A DNA stretch of 64,000 nt from Pseudaestuariivita rosea (GCF_017592335.1 NZ_JACNMP010000008.1:62001-126000), one strand, 5' to 3'; counted from the stretch's first letter, positions 47,975 through 57,496 are shown. The notes: generated by a model not told the origin, from the letters alone. Translations and numbers: made by a program.

Positions 47975-48202
47975 CTATCTATTATTTGTGCCCGCCAGAG
48001 TGCTGCGGCATATCGCGGCTTTGTCATAATCTATGCCCGGCTTATGCGGCTGGTGTGTCTGGACTTGAACCGGTTTCGATCTGCGAAAATACCGGATCGC
48101 TTTGTAAAGCCCAAAGAAAACGGCGCCGATCAGGGCGATGAAAAAAACTGTATCCATAATATAGATGTACGACCCGCTGCTGTGCTTTTCAATGAGTTCC
48201 AT
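47975..48202 (-). CDS. small single-pass membrane protein
   Basis: This 75-residue protein has a membrane helix (MDTVFFIALIGAVFFGLYKAI, about 16-36) and a basic, His/Pro-rich tail (RRSKPVQVQTHQPHKPG). It lies 54 bases upstream of the other small membrane gene on the same strand, so the two may be co-transcribed. AAGGGG lies ~9 bases before the ATG. A shorter start at Met16 is possible. No family was recognised. Confidence 0.45.
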   Translation of the reverse strand: MELIEKHSSGSYIYIMDTVFFIALIGAVFFGLYKAIRYFRRSKPVQVQTHQPHKPGIDYDKAAICRSTLAGTNNR

Positions 48203-48219
48203 CGCAAAAGGCCCCTTGC

Positions 48220-48549
48220 ATGCTGATCCTGACCTGCCCCTATTGCGGCGTTGCGGCCGATGAAACGGAACTTACCCCGGGTGGTGAGGCGCATTTGACG
48301 CGGGAAACCGTGGGGGCTGATGACGCAGCCTTCGAAGGCTATCTGTTCAAGCGCGAAAACCCCAAGGGCGTGCACTTTGAACGCTGGCGGCATGCCTATG
48401 GCTGTGGCAAGTGGTTTCATGCGGCGCGCTGCACGGTGACGCTTGAGGTTTTTGGTACGTATCCCGCCCAAACCACCGAACCGCCCAAGGACATCCGCGA
48501 CAAGATCACTGCAAAACGTCCCGGCTGGTCGTGGAGGGACTTTGGATGA
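48220..48549 (+). CDS. soxD: sarcosine oxidase delta subunit
   Basis: This 109-residue subunit has the zinc-binding pattern CPYCG near 5-9 and a later HAYGCGKWFHAARC segment (about 58-71). It also carries the usual W-FN type ends (KRPGWSWRDFG). Its stop overlaps soxA by 4 bases. RBS: AAAGG is 11 bases upstream. Confidence 0.94.
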   Translation: MLILTCPYCGVAADETELTPGGEAHLTRETVGADDAAFEGYLFKRENPKGVHFERWRHAYGCGKWFHAARCTVTLEVFGTYPAQTTEPPKDIRDKITAKRPGWSWRDFG

Positions 48550-51500
48550 GCACGCGTCTGGCCCGTGACGGGCGTTTTCTGAACAAATCCAAGGCGATAA
48601 AGTTCACCTTTAACGGCAAGCAACTGCGGGGTTTTGAGGGCGACACGCTGGCCTCGGCCCTGCTTGCAAACGGGCAGACGCTGGTTGGGCGGTCGTTCAA
48701 ATACCACCGCCCGCGCGGCGTGGTGGCCAGCGGGGCTGAGGAGCCGAACGCGTTGGTCAACCTTGGTGCCGAGGGGCGGTTTGAACCCAATGCACGCGCC
48801 ACAACGACCGAAGTGTTTGAGGGCCTGAAAGCCGCCTCGCAAAACCATTGGCCCAGTCTGGACTTCGACGTAGGCGCCATCAATGCGCGTTTGGCGCGGT
48901 TCCTGCCTGCGGGTTTTTACTACAAGATGTTCATCCATCCACGGCCGTTCTGGAAGTACATCTATGAACCCTTCATCCGCCAGTCCGCCGGTCTGGGCAA
49001 GGCCCCCAAGGCGCGCGATGCCGATACCTATGATCATTTCTACGCCCATGTCGATATTCTGATCATCGGCGGCGGGGTCGCGGGGCTGGCCGCGGCTTTG
49101 ACAGCGGGCAAGTCTGGTGCGCGGGTTTTGGTGATCGAACAGACCGCTCATTGGGGCGGCCGGGCGCCCGTGGACGGTGGTACGATTGATGGTCTTGATC
49201 CCGATGAGTGGGTGAAGAAAACCCTGCAAGCCCTTGAGAAAATGAAAAATATCATCCTGGGCGCCCGCATGATGGGGACAGGGATTTATGACCACGGCTA
49301 TGTGCTGGGCTACGAACGGCTGACTGATCATACCCCCGACCAGGACGGTCCGCGGCATCGGTTGTGGCGCATTCGGGCCAAACAGATCGTGACGGCCACT
49401 GGCGCGATTGAACGACCGCTGAGTTTCGCGGGCAATGATGTGCCGGGGGTCATGCTGGCTTCGGCCATTCGGGATTATGTTGTCAACTATGCGGTTTCGC
49501 CCGGCGACCGCACAGTGATTGTGACCAATAACGACGATGCATATCGCACGGCCTTGGCTTTGAAAGACGCAGGCCTTGAGGTGCCCGCCGTCGTCGATGC
49601 CCGGCCTGAGGGCGGCGGCGCGTTGATGCAGCAGGTCAAGGACCGCGGCGTGCGCGTTCTGACAGGCAAAGGCATCGCCGGTGTGAGCGGCGGCAAGCAG
49701 GTGCAGGGCGTGAAGATTTGTGCCCAAGCGGGCGAGGGCGCGGTGCTGGAGGAAATCCCCTGCGACGCCGTGGCCATGTCAGGCGGCTGGTCGCCCGTTG
49801 TGCATCTGTGGAGCCATTGCGGCGGCAAACTGCTGTGGGATCAGGAAAAGGCGCATTTTCACCCCGATATCGGTCGTGCGCCCACAGGGGCCGATGGTGA
49901 ACCCTTTGTCATTCCCGCAGGTGCCGCGAACGGGTCGATGTCACTGGCCAATGTGCTGGCCGGTGGGGTTGCGGCGGGTCAAATGGCGGTTGAGCGTGCA
50001 GGGCTGAAGCCAAAGCGCATCGCCACGCCCGAAGGCGACAGCGTGACTGAGGCGCCGATGCAGCCCGTCTGGATGATGCCTCAGGGGGCGGGCGTCAAAC
50101 TGCGCAACAAGATGTGGCTAGATTATCAGAACGATGTGAAGGTCAGCGACGTGCAACTGGCCGCGCAGGAAGGGTTCGAAAGCGTCGAACATACCAAGCG
50201 TTATACGACGCTTGGCATGGCAACAGATCAGGGAAAGCTGAGCAATATCAATGGCCTTGCGGTACTTTCTAACGCGCTGAATGCCGATATTCCGCAGGTG
50301 GGTACAACCACCTTCCGCCCGCCTTATACGCCGATCTCGATGGGTGCCATCGCGGGTGAAGCGCGGGCCGAGCTGTTCCAGCCCATTCGCAAGACCCCGA
50401 TCCATGAGTGGCACGACGACAATGGCGCTTATTGGGAGCCTGTGGGCCACTGGCGTCGCCCCTATTGCTATCCGCGCGACGGTGAAAGCCATGCGGACGC
50501 GGTGAACCGAGAGGTCACGAACACCCGCGAAAACCTGGGGCTGCTGGATGCCTCAACCCTGGGTAAGATCGTGGTCAAAGGGCCGGATGCGGGGGAGTTT
50601 CTGGATATGCTTTACACCAACATGATCAGCACACTGAAGCCGGGGCGTTGTCGCTATGGTCTGATGTGTTCAGAAAACGGGTTTCTGATCGACGATGGTG
50701 TGGTGGCGCGGATCGATGATGACACGTTCCTGTGCCACACGACCACCGGCGGCGCGGATCGCATCCACGCGCATATGGAAGAATGGCTGCAGACCGAATG
50801 GTGGGACTGGAAGGTCTGGACCGTGAACCTGACCGAACAATATGCGCAGATCGCGGTGGTTGGCCCGAACGCGCGGAAAGTGCTGGAAAAGCTGGGCGGT
50901 ATGGATGTCAGCAAGGACACGCTGCCGTTTATGGCTTGGGCAGACGGCCAGATCGGTGGGATCGATGTGCGGGTCTATCGCATCAGCTTCTCGGGCGAGT
51001 TGAGCTATGAGATTGCCGTGCGCGCCGGGCAGGGGCGTGCGTTATGGGATGCCTTGGTCGAGGCCGGGCAGGAATTTGGCGTGATGCCCTATGGCACCGA
51101 GGCGCTGCATGTGATGCGGGCTGAGAAGGGCTTTATCATGATCGGGGACGAAACCGATGGCACTGTTATCCCGCAAGATCTGGGGCTGCACTGGGCGATT
51201 TCGAAGAAAAAGGACGACTATTTGGGCAAACGCGCGCACGAACGGTCGCATATGGTTGATCCGGATCGCTGGCAGCTGGTCGGGCTGGAAACCATTGATG
51301 GGTCGGTCATTCCGGACGGCGCCTATGCGGTGGCTGGGGGCACGAATGAGAACGGGCAACGTAATGTGCAAGGGCGTGTAACCTCGACCTATTATTCGCC
51401 CACCCTCAAGCGCGGCATTGCGATGGGGTTGGTTCACAACGGTCCGGACCGGATGGGTGAACGGCTGGAATTCCCCAAGATCGACGGCACTAGCGTTTTC

Positions 51501-51557
51501 GCCAAGATCGTCGATCCGGTGTTCTACGACAAAGAGGGGGCGAAGCAGGATGTCTGA
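48546..51557 (+). CDS. soxA: sarcosine oxidase alpha subunit
   Basis: This 1,003-residue subunit joins an N-terminal 2Fe-2S-like Fer2_4 domain (FTFNGKQLRGFEGDTLASALLANG near 18-41, without cysteines), a FAD/NAD-binding domain (IIGGGVAGLAAALTAGKSG near 172-190), and C-terminal GcvT domains (about 610-1,000) that bind tetrahydrofolate. Start ATG at 48546 overlaps the soxD stop, and the stop overlaps soxG by 8 bases. Length is normal for the family. Confidence 0.96.
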   Translation: MSTRLARDGRFLNKSKAIKFTFNGKQLRGFEGDTLASALLANGQTLVGRSFKYHRPRGVVASGAEEPNALVNLGAEGRFEPNARATTTEVFEGLKAASQNHWPSLDFDVGAINARLARFLPAGFYYKMFIHPRPFWKYIYEPFIRQSAGLGKAPKARDADTYDHFYAHVDILIIGGGVAGLAAALTAGKSGARVLVIEQTAHWGGRAPVDGGTIDGLDPDEWVKKTLQALEKMKNIILGARMMGTGIYDHGYVLGYERLTDHTPDQDGPRHRLWRIRAKQIVTATGAIERPLSFAGNDVPGVMLASAIRDYVVNYAVSPGDRTVIVTNNDDAYRTALALKDAGLEVPAVVDARPEGGGALMQQVKDRGVRVLTGKGIAGVSGGKQVQGVKICAQAGEGAVLEEIPCDAVAMSGGWSPVVHLWSHCGGKLLWDQEKAHFHPDIGRAPTGADGEPFVIPAGAANGSMSLANVLAGGVAAGQMAVERAGLKPKRIATPEGDSVTEAPMQPVWMMPQGAGVKLRNKMWLDYQNDVKVSDVQLAAQEGFESVEHTKRYTTLGMATDQGKLSNINGLAVLSNALNADIPQVGTTTFRPPYTPISMGAIAGEARAELFQPIRKTPIHEWHDDNGAYWEPVGHWRRPYCYPRDGESHADAVNREVTNTRENLGLLDASTLGKIVVKGPDAGEFLDMLYTNMISTLKPGRCRYGLMCSENGFLIDDGVVARIDDDTFLCHTTTGGADRIHAHMEEWLQTEWWDWKVWTVNLTEQYAQIAVVGPNARKVLEKLGGMDVSKDTLPFMAWADGQIGGIDVRVYRISFSGELSYEIAVRAGQGRALWDALVEAGQEFGVMPYGTEALHVMRAEKGFIMIGDETDGTVIPQDLGLHWAISKKKDDYLGKRAHERSHMVDPDRWQLVGLETIDGSVIPDGAYAVAGGTNENGQRNVQGRVTSTYYSPTLKRGIAMGLVHNGPDRMGERLEFPKIDGTSVFAKIVDPVFYDKEGAKQDV

Positions 51558-52083
51558 TATTCTCGTGAAGATCCACCGCGCCGCGCCTTATGGCATGATC
51601 ACTCTGCGCGGCGACTTGTCTTCAACGGCCTTGCAAAAAGCCGCGACAGATGCAGCGGGTGTGGCTTTTCCCGAAACGGGTATGTGTGTCTTTGAAGGAA
51701 AAAGCGGTCTTTCCTGGATGTCACCGGATGAGCTGCTGGTGTTGATGCCCCATGATCAGATTCAGTCGACTTTGGCTCAGATCGAAAAAGCGCTGAACAG
51801 TACCCATTTTTTGGCCGCCGATGTCTCAGACGCCCGCGCCATGTTCACGATCACCGGACCACACTGGCGCGATGTTCTGGCCAAGCTGACACCCGCTGAC
51901 GTTCACCCTGACAGCTTTCAGCAGGGTCACTTTCGTCGCACCCGACTGGCACAGGTGCCCGTGGCGTTCTGGCAAAGCAGTGCGGATACCGTCACCTTGA
52001 TCTGTTTCCGTTCCGTCGCGGACTATGTCGAGGGTCTTTTGGTGAATGCGGGACGTGCAAAGAGTAACGCCGATTACTTTTGA
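51550..52083 (+). CDS. soxG: sarcosine oxidase gamma subunit
   Basis: This 177-residue small subunit completes the heterotetramer. GMITLRGDL near 15-23, SWMSPDELLVLMP near 55-67, DVSDARAMFTITGPHWRDVLAKL and FRSVADYVEGLL near 156-167 follow the family. The ATG at 51550 is chosen because AGG lies before it and the N-terminus then matches; the upstream codons are soxA in another frame. No clear terminator follows. Confidence 0.93.
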   Translation: MSDILVKIHRAAPYGMITLRGDLSSTALQKAATDAAGVAFPETGMCVFEGKSGLSWMSPDELLVLMPHDQIQSTLAQIEKALNSTHFLAADVSDARAMFTITGPHWRDVLAKLTPADVHPDSFQQGHFRRTRLAQVPVAFWQSSADTVTLICFRSVADYVEGLLVNAGRAKSNADYF

Positions 52084-52182
52084 CTTTCTTGCAATGACTG
52101 ATTTTCTTTTCGACTGTGATCTTCCGCTCAGATTGTTTTTTATGGATTAAGATTTTGCAAAATGAACTGATAGTGGATCAAA

Positions 52183-52656
52183 ATGACAAATTTACTCAAG
52201 GCTTTAGCGGCATTCATTATTTCTATCGGCGCAGCTTCCGCTGAAACCATTCAATGCAATTTCAAGCCGGCTGGCGCAAACGGCGATTGGATTGCCGAGG
52301 ATGTGACAATCGAACTAGTGCCAAGCGGCAAGCGGATGATAACCGGGTTGCCTGAATTCAGCAGTATAACTGTTACTGATAGAATTATTAGGATGAATAT
52401 TGGCAGTAGCACCGAAGCAGTTTTGCAGCAGATAACCGAAAATCGTATTGTTTTTCGGTGGAGCGTACCAGGCTTCCAAGATGAGGAAGGCACAAAATTG
52501 CTTAGGCTTCGTCAGAAATCATATGATCTGTCAACTCGTCTTACTATCTTAACCAAAACGAATAGAGCACTAATAACGACGACATCAAATGCCAGAAAGA
52601 CATGGGGTGATAGCACTTCAATCAATGCCCGTGGATATTGTACGTTTTTAGATTAG
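52183..52656 (+). CDS. small exported hypothetical protein
   Basis: This 157-residue protein has a signal peptide (TNLLKALAAFIISIGAASA, cut before Glu22) and a mature part of alternating strands with one early and one late Cys (IQCNF and GYCTFLD) that could form a disulfide. Its codon use is clearly AT-richer than in the sox and sodB genes, suggesting acquisition. No domain was recognised. It stands alone between soxG and sodB. Confidence 0.7.
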   Translation: MTNLLKALAAFIISIGAASAETIQCNFKPAGANGDWIAEDVTIELVPSGKRMITGLPEFSSITVTDRIIRMNIGSSTEAVLQQITENRIVFRWSVPGFQDEEGTKLLRLRQKSYDLSTRLTILTKTNRALITTTSNARKTWGDSTSINARGYCTFLD

Positions 52657-52776
52657 AAGATCTCTAGGCTAGATATTTTTATAGTTAAGTATTTGTCATT
52701 TCATGACTTGACGTTAGGGGGGCGCCGCCTCAGGTAACACCCATATCGGAACATTCAAAAAGCAGAGGGGCCCAAA

Positions 52777-53376
52777 ATGGCATTTGAACTTCCTGATCTT
52801 CCTTATGCACATGACGCCTTGGCCGACAAAGGCATGTCGAAAGAGACGTTGGAATATCACCACGACCTGCACCACAAGGCTTATGTCGACAACGGCAATA
52901 AGTTGATTGAGGGTACAGAGTGGGCTGACAAGTCGATGGAAGAGATCATCAAGGGCACCTATGACCCGAATGCGGTGGCTCAGAACGGTATTTTCAACAA
53001 CATCAGCCAGCTTTGGAACCACAACCAGTTTTGGGAAATGATGGGGCCGGGCGACAGCAAGATGCCGGGTGAGTTGGAAAGCGCCCTGACCGAGGCCTTC
53101 GGGTCGGTCGATAAGTTCAAGGATGACTTCAGCGCGGCGGGGGCCGGGCAGTTCGGCTCGGGTTGGGCCTGGCTGGTGAAAGATACGGACGGCAGCCTGA
53201 AGGTGACCAAGACGGAAAACGGTGTGAACCCTGTGTGCTTTGGCCAGACCGCTTTGTTGGGCTGCGATGTGTGGGAACACAGCTATTACATCGACTTCCG
53301 CAACAAACGTCCGGCTTATCTGACGAACTTCTTGGATAACCTGGTGAACTGGGAAAACGTCGCATCGCGCATGTAG
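52777..53376 (+). CDS. sodB: superoxide dismutase, iron type
   Basis: This 199-residue cytosolic enzyme converts superoxide to peroxide. Metal ligands are the His in the HHDLHHKAYVDN segment (near 26-31), the His in NHNQFW (near 74-79), and Asp and His in CDVWEHSYYIDFRNKR near 160-175. The GSGWAWLV and LLGCDVWEH pattern and the Gln-poor active site favour Fe over Mn, which I judge probable. It appears monocistronic, with a terminator after it. Confidence 0.95.
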   Translation: MAFELPDLPYAHDALADKGMSKETLEYHHDLHHKAYVDNGNKLIEGTEWADKSMEEIIKGTYDPNAVAQNGIFNNISQLWNHNQFWEMMGPGDSKMPGELESALTEAFGSVDKFKDDFSAAGAGQFGSGWAWLVKDTDGSLKVTKTENGVNPVCFGQTALLGCDVWEHSYYIDFRNKRPAYLTNFLDNLVNWENVASRM

Positions 53377-53402
53377 AACCGTATCGCTGAAAAAGGTTCT
53401 TG

Positions 53403-53436
53403 ATGCCACGCTGTTTCAACGGCGTGGCATTCTTAT
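53403..53436 (+). terminator. terminator of sodB
   Basis: ATGCCACGC (53403-53411) pairs with GCGTGGCAT (53422-53430), 10-base loop, followed by TCTTAT. Confidence 0.8.
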
Positions 53437-53489
53437 TTGTGCTATTCAAATCCAATATGGTTTTGACATATTAAAGGGGAGGGGCGGAA

Positions 53490-54398
53490 ATGACTGCGAC
53501 TACATTGCCAGAACTCGATTACTAGGGTTGGGTCGATACCAAGGAAACGCTGCATCTTTTTCTACAGATCATCGGCAAGATTCGTATGACGTTGCACCCG
53601 AAGCTGAACCATTGGTGGCATGTCACGCTCTATCCGTCCGTTAGTGGTCTGACGACCGAGTTGATCCCTTATCCCAGCGGCGGTTTCACGATCGATTTTG
53701 ATATGATCGACCATGAACTGCGGGTGCGCCGTGGTGGCGGTATACAAAGCTTTGTGGTTCAGGGGCTGACGGTTGCACAGTTCTACGCGCGTCTTCTTGA
53801 GGCGCTGAGCGCTCTTGATGTTCACGTTAAGATCAACGCGAAACCATATGAAAACAAAAGTACAATTCCATTCCCAGAGGATGACACGCATAAAACCTAT
53901 GATGCCGTGGCGGCCACCGATTTCTGGCGGGTATTGTGCTGGGTGGCTTCGGTTTTCGAAACCTATCGCACCCGGTTTTGCGGCAAGCAGACGCCGGTGC
54001 AGCTTTATTGGCATTCCTTCGATCTGGTCGTCACGCGGTTTTCGGGTCTGCCCGCGCCGCTGGAAAATGCGCGTACCCAGTCGGATCGAGAGGCCTATTC
54101 GCACGAGGTGATCTCGGTCGGGTTCTGGCCGGGGGATGACAGTTATCCAAACCCTGCGTTTTATGGATATGCCTACCCCGAGCCAGAGAGATTGAACACC
54201 GTGCCTTTGCAGCCCGCAGCAGCGCAATGGGTGGAAAAGAACGGCGGTGCTTTGGCCGTGCTGAATTATGACGACGTGCGCAGTGCTGATGACCCAACGG
54301 CTGCTTTGCTTGATTTCCTAAACAGCCTTTACACAAGCTCCGAAAAGCTGGCTGGTTGGAGCAGCGATACTCTGGAACACAAATACGCAACCACCTGA
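53490..54398 (+). pseudogene. DUF5996 family gene with an in-frame stop at codon 12
   Basis: A GGGGAGGGGCGG site precedes an ATG at 53490. The frame reads MTATTLPELDY, then TAG (53523-53525), then GWVDTKETLHLFLQIIGKIR and on to residue ~302. The sequence on both sides of the stop fits DUF5996 (LPxL...W.dTKdTLHLwxQIVGKIR; later KLNHWWHVTLYPS and VQLYWHSFDLVVTRFSGLPAP). Thus a single stop interrupts the normal start. An ATG at 53586 could still make a 270-residue product lacking the first conserved block. It is either a recent pseudogene or a gene that tolerates readthrough. DUF5996 function is unknown. Confidence 0.8.
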
Positions 54399-54451
54399 CC
54401 GACAACAATTAACGCTTGACCCGATCTGCCCGGAACTGCACTGCAGTCGGG

Positions 54452-55342
54452 ATGAGCGAGACCAGGAAAGGCATATCGGCAATGATCGCGGCCTGCACGA
54501 TTTGGGGCCTGTCGCCGCTGTTCTACAAACTGCTTGCCGCCGTTCCGCCGGGTGAGGTCTTGGCCCACAGAACGATCTGGTCCTTTGTGTTCTTCGCTGT
54601 CATCCTGATAGTGCAGGGCCGATTTATAGCGTTATTTCAATCCATTGCGTCGGCTCGATCATTTTGCATCATATTTTTCGCCAGTCTGATGATCGCAACG
54701 AACTGGTTTTTATTCATCTATTCGGTACAGGTCGGGCGCGTCTTAGAGGCATCGCTTGGCTATTATATCTTCCCCTTGGTGGCGGTTTTTCTGGGCACGG
54801 TTGTTTTCCGTGAAAGGCTGGTTCTGGTTCAGTGGGGGGCCGTGGTGCTGGCTGCTGCTGCTGTCGTTGTTTTGACGATCGGTCTGGCTGTTCCGCCGTG
54901 GATCGCTTTGACGCTTGCGATCACGTTCGGACTTTATGGCGTTGTAAAGAAAAGACTATCCATTGGCCCCGTTGCGGCCGAGGTTCTGATCTTGTTGCCG
55001 ATCGCCGCGCTATGGCTGTATCTGATGCACAGTGGTCTTGCCACAGAAGGCAGGCCCGGCGCAGTCTGGGGGTTGGATGTGACGACGACCGCGCTGTTAA
55101 TCGCAACGGGACCAATGACGGGTGGCCCGCTGATGTTGTTCAGCTATGCCAGCAAGCGGGTCGACATGGCCAGTCTGGGGCTGATCCAGTACATAAACCC
55201 CACGCTGCAATTCGGTTGTGCCGTTTTAATCTTTCTGGAACCCTTTACGATCTGGCATGCAATCGCCTTCCCGCTGATCTGGCTGGCACTTGCTGTTTAC
55301 TCTGTGGCGGTGCTGCGCAGGATGCGCGCGGTCAAGTTGTAG
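54452..55342 (+). CDS. rarD: RarD-type EamA transporter
   Basis: This 296-residue inner-membrane protein has ten helices in two EamA halves and the RarD signature near the start (MIAACTIWGLSPLFYKLLAAVPPGEVLAHRTIWS). YSVQVGRVLEASLGYYIFPL and SYASKRVDMASLGLIQYINPTLQF match the subfamily. The ATG at 54452 is used, since upstream residues (MTRSARNCTAVG) are not membrane-type. Its stop abuts the convergent ldh stop. E. coli RarD is linked to chloramphenicol sensitivity, but substrates are unknown. Confidence 0.9.
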   Translation: MSETRKGISAMIAACTIWGLSPLFYKLLAAVPPGEVLAHRTIWSFVFFAVILIVQGRFIALFQSIASARSFCIIFFASLMIATNWFLFIYSVQVGRVLEASLGYYIFPLVAVFLGTVVFRERLVLVQWGAVVLAAAAVVVLTIGLAVPPWIALTLAITFGLYGVVKKRLSIGPVAAEVLILLPIAALWLYLMHSGLATEGRPGAVWGLDVTTTALLIATGPMTGGPLMLFSYASKRVDMASLGLIQYINPTLQFGCAVLIFLEPFTIWHAIAFPLIWLALAVYSVAVLRRMRAVKL

Positions 55343-56275
55343 TCAAAGCGATAGCCTATCGGCTAGGTCCCGGATCAGTGTCGCGCTTTTGATCAGCGCT
55401 TCTGTTTCGGTCTCACTCAGGTCCGGCATCAGGTCGGTTATGACACCATCGGCGCCGATCACGCGGGGCAGGGAAACGGGCACGTCCTTCACCCCCAAAA
55501 TGTCATCCGACATGATCGACACGCTCAACACCGATCTTTCGTCATCCAGAATGGCGCGAACGATCCGCGCGACACCGGCACCGATGCCGTAATAGGTCGA
55601 CCCTTTGCCATCGATAATGCTGTAGGCCGCATCGCGCACCTGGGTTGAGATATCTTCGATCTGTTTCGCACCCAAGGGCTTTTTCATCTGTTCGGCCAAT
55701 TGTGTCACTGGTACACTGCCCGCCATCGCGCTGGACCAGATCGGCACCTCGCTATCGCCATGTTCGCCCAAAACATAGGCATGCACCGACTGCGGTGTGA
55801 TGCCCAGATACCCCCCCAGAAGCGTTCGAAAACGGGCGGTGTCCAGAACCGTGCCGGTGCCGATCACCTGCTGTTTCGTGTTGTCTGACAACTTCCAGGC
55901 CACATAGGTCATGACATCGACGGGATTCGTAGCCACAACCAGCAAAGCATCGGGAGCGTATTCTTCAATCTGTCCGATCACCTGTCGGAAAACATCTGCA
56001 TTGCGGTCCAGCAGAGCCACGCGGCTTTCACCGGGTTGCTGGTTGACCCCCGCTGCTATCACAACAACGCGCGCACCTTTCAGATCTTCGTAGCCGCCAG
56101 AGGTCACCTGCACCGGTGCGGCAAAAGGCGTCGCGTGCGAGATATCCTGCGCATGGGCCAGCGACAGCTTGTCATTCTGGTCCACCAGAACGATCTGACT
56201 GCCCACGCCCATCAAGGCCATTGCATACGCAGAGGCGCTTCCCACCATACCTGCGCCCACGACTCCTACTTTCAT
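55343..56275 (-). CDS. ldh: L-lactate dehydrogenase
   Basis: This 310-residue NAD-dependent enzyme interconverts pyruvate and L-lactate. The Rossmann motif is VGAGMVGSASAYA (4-16); the specificity loop GVNQQPGESR near 84-93 carries Gln at the position that selects lactate (malate dehydrogenases have Arg there); TNPVDVMTYV near 115 and the catalytic His in VLGEHGDSEVPIWS near 167-180 complete the site. It stands alone, divergent from the mod operon. Confidence 0.9.
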   Translation of the reverse strand: MKVGVVGAGMVGSASAYAMALMGVGSQIVLVDQNDKLSLAHAQDISHATPFAAPVQVTSGGYEDLKGARVVVIAAGVNQQPGESRVALLDRNADVFRQVIGQIEEYAPDALLVVATNPVDVMTYVAWKLSDNTKQQVIGTGTVLDTARFRTLLGGYLGITPQSVHAYVLGEHGDSEVPIWSSAMAGSVPVTQLAEQMKKPLGAKQIEDISTQVRDAAYSIIDGKGSTYYGIGAGVARIVRAILDDERSVLSVSIMSDDILGVKDVPVSLPRVIGADGVITDLMPDLSETETEALIKSATLIRDLADRLSL

Positions 56276-56384
56276 GCTGATCCCCTTTTTCCCACCTTGT
56301 GGCAGTCTGCCTGAAATCCATGACAGGGGGTAGACAGGAAATCACTTTTCGATATGTTCGACGGGGAATAACGGCGGAAATCTG

Positions 56385-56747
56385 ATGACTGATCCTGACA
56401 AGGAATTCCGGGTGCGTGTGGTCTTTGACAACGCGGGCATGATCGGCCCGGGCAAGGCTGATCTTTTGCAGAAAATCGATGAAACGGGATCGATCTCGGC
56501 GGCCGGGCGTCAAATGGGTATGAGCTATAAGCGCGCCTGGATGCTGGTCGATACGATGAATACGATTTTCAAGGCTCCGGTCGTGTCAAGCAGCCGCGGT
56601 GGGGCCCAGGGCGGCGGGGCGGCCTTGACCGATATGGGGCAAAAGGTGCTGAAACATTACCGTGATATGCATGGGGCGGCATGGCAGGCGGCGCAACCCG
56701 ATATGGATGCTTTGAAAGCCCTGCTGAAGGAAACCCAGAAAGCATGA
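56385..56747 (+). CDS. ModE-type molybdate-responsive regulator (DNA-binding domain only)
   Basis: This 120-residue protein is the winged-helix domain of ModE: GPGKADLLQKIDETGSISAAGRQMGMSYKRAWMLVDTMN near 23-61 is the HTH. It lacks the C-terminal molybdate-binding TOBE pair of full ModE, as in other short alphaproteobacterial versions. It overlaps modA by 4 bases, so it is autoregulated with modABC. The molybdenum link also serves the xanthine dehydrogenase in this window. Confidence 0.9.
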   Translation: MTDPDKEFRVRVVFDNAGMIGPGKADLLQKIDETGSISAAGRQMGMSYKRAWMLVDTMNTIFKAPVVSSSRGGAQGGGAALTDMGQKVLKHYRDMHGAAWQAAQPDMDALKALLKETQKA

Positions 56748-57496
56748 GACGGCTTTTCCTGACGCTTGTCGCATTTGTTTCTCTGTCCGGCCCGGCATCC
56801 GCCCGTGATGACATTATTGTTTTCGCAGCGGCCAGTTTGAAAACAGCTTTGGACCAGGTTGTGTCAGACTGGAATGAAAACAGTGACCAAAAGGTTCTGG
56901 TGTCCTATGGAGGCAGTTCGTCGATGGCCCGCCAGATAGAATATGGCGCACCGGCTTCGGTCTTTCTGTCGGCCAATGTGGACTGGATGCACTACCTGCA
57001 GGACCGCGGCGCAATCCAGCCCGACACGCGGCGGGAAATCCTCAGCAATCGGCTGGTTATTGTGGCCCCCGCGCCAGCAGGTCCGATTGCGATAACGGAT
57101 CAGGATCAGATTATTTCCCGTCTGGGACAAGGCCGGTTTGCCATTCCCATCACCCGCGCGGTTCCAGCAGGTCAATATGGAAAAGCAGCGTTAGAGGCGA
57201 CAGGGCTTTGGCCTATCGTCGCAGATCATCTGGCGGAAACCGACAACGTACGCACTGCCCTGGCCCTAGTCGCCCGGGGGGCCGCACCCCTGGGGCTGGT
57301 CTATAGGACAGATGCTATGGTTGAGCCTCGGGTCGCGATTGTCATACAGTTCCCGGCCGACACTCACCCGGCCATTACCTATGCGGCGGCTTTGACAACC
57401 GTCGCCGATCCCGGCGCGGACGCATTTTTGGACCACATGTCGTCGGACAGCGCCCTTCAGCATTTCGAAACGCACGGATTTATTGTGTTGCAATGA
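56744..57496 (+). CDS. modA: molybdate ABC transporter substrate-binding protein
   Basis: This 250-residue periplasmic protein has a signal peptide (RRLFLTLVAFVSLSGPASA) and the ModA fold: VFAAASLKTALDQV near 26-39 and SYGGSSSMARQIEYGAPASVFLSAN near 56-80, which binds the oxyanion. The ATG at 56744 overlaps the regulator's stop; upstream codons belong to the regulator's frame. Stop overlaps modB by 4 bases. Confidence 0.95.
   Translation: MRRLFLTLVAFVSLSGPASARDDIIVFAAASLKTALDQVVSDWNENSDQKVLVSYGGSSSMARQIEYGAPASVFLSANVDWMHYLQDRGAIQPDTRREILSNRLVIVAPAPAGPIAITDQDQIISRLGQGRFAIPITRAVPAGQYGKAALEATGLWPIVADHLAETDNVRTALALVARGAAPLGLVYRTDAMVEPRVAIVIQFPADTHPAITYAAALTTVADPGADAFLDHMSSDSALQHFETHGFIVLQ

Noticed and set aside
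47727-48226. Continuation of the 206-codon plus-strand frame after 47725
   Set aside because: This part is antisense to two small membrane genes that have better start signals; only the first ~40 codons look like protein.
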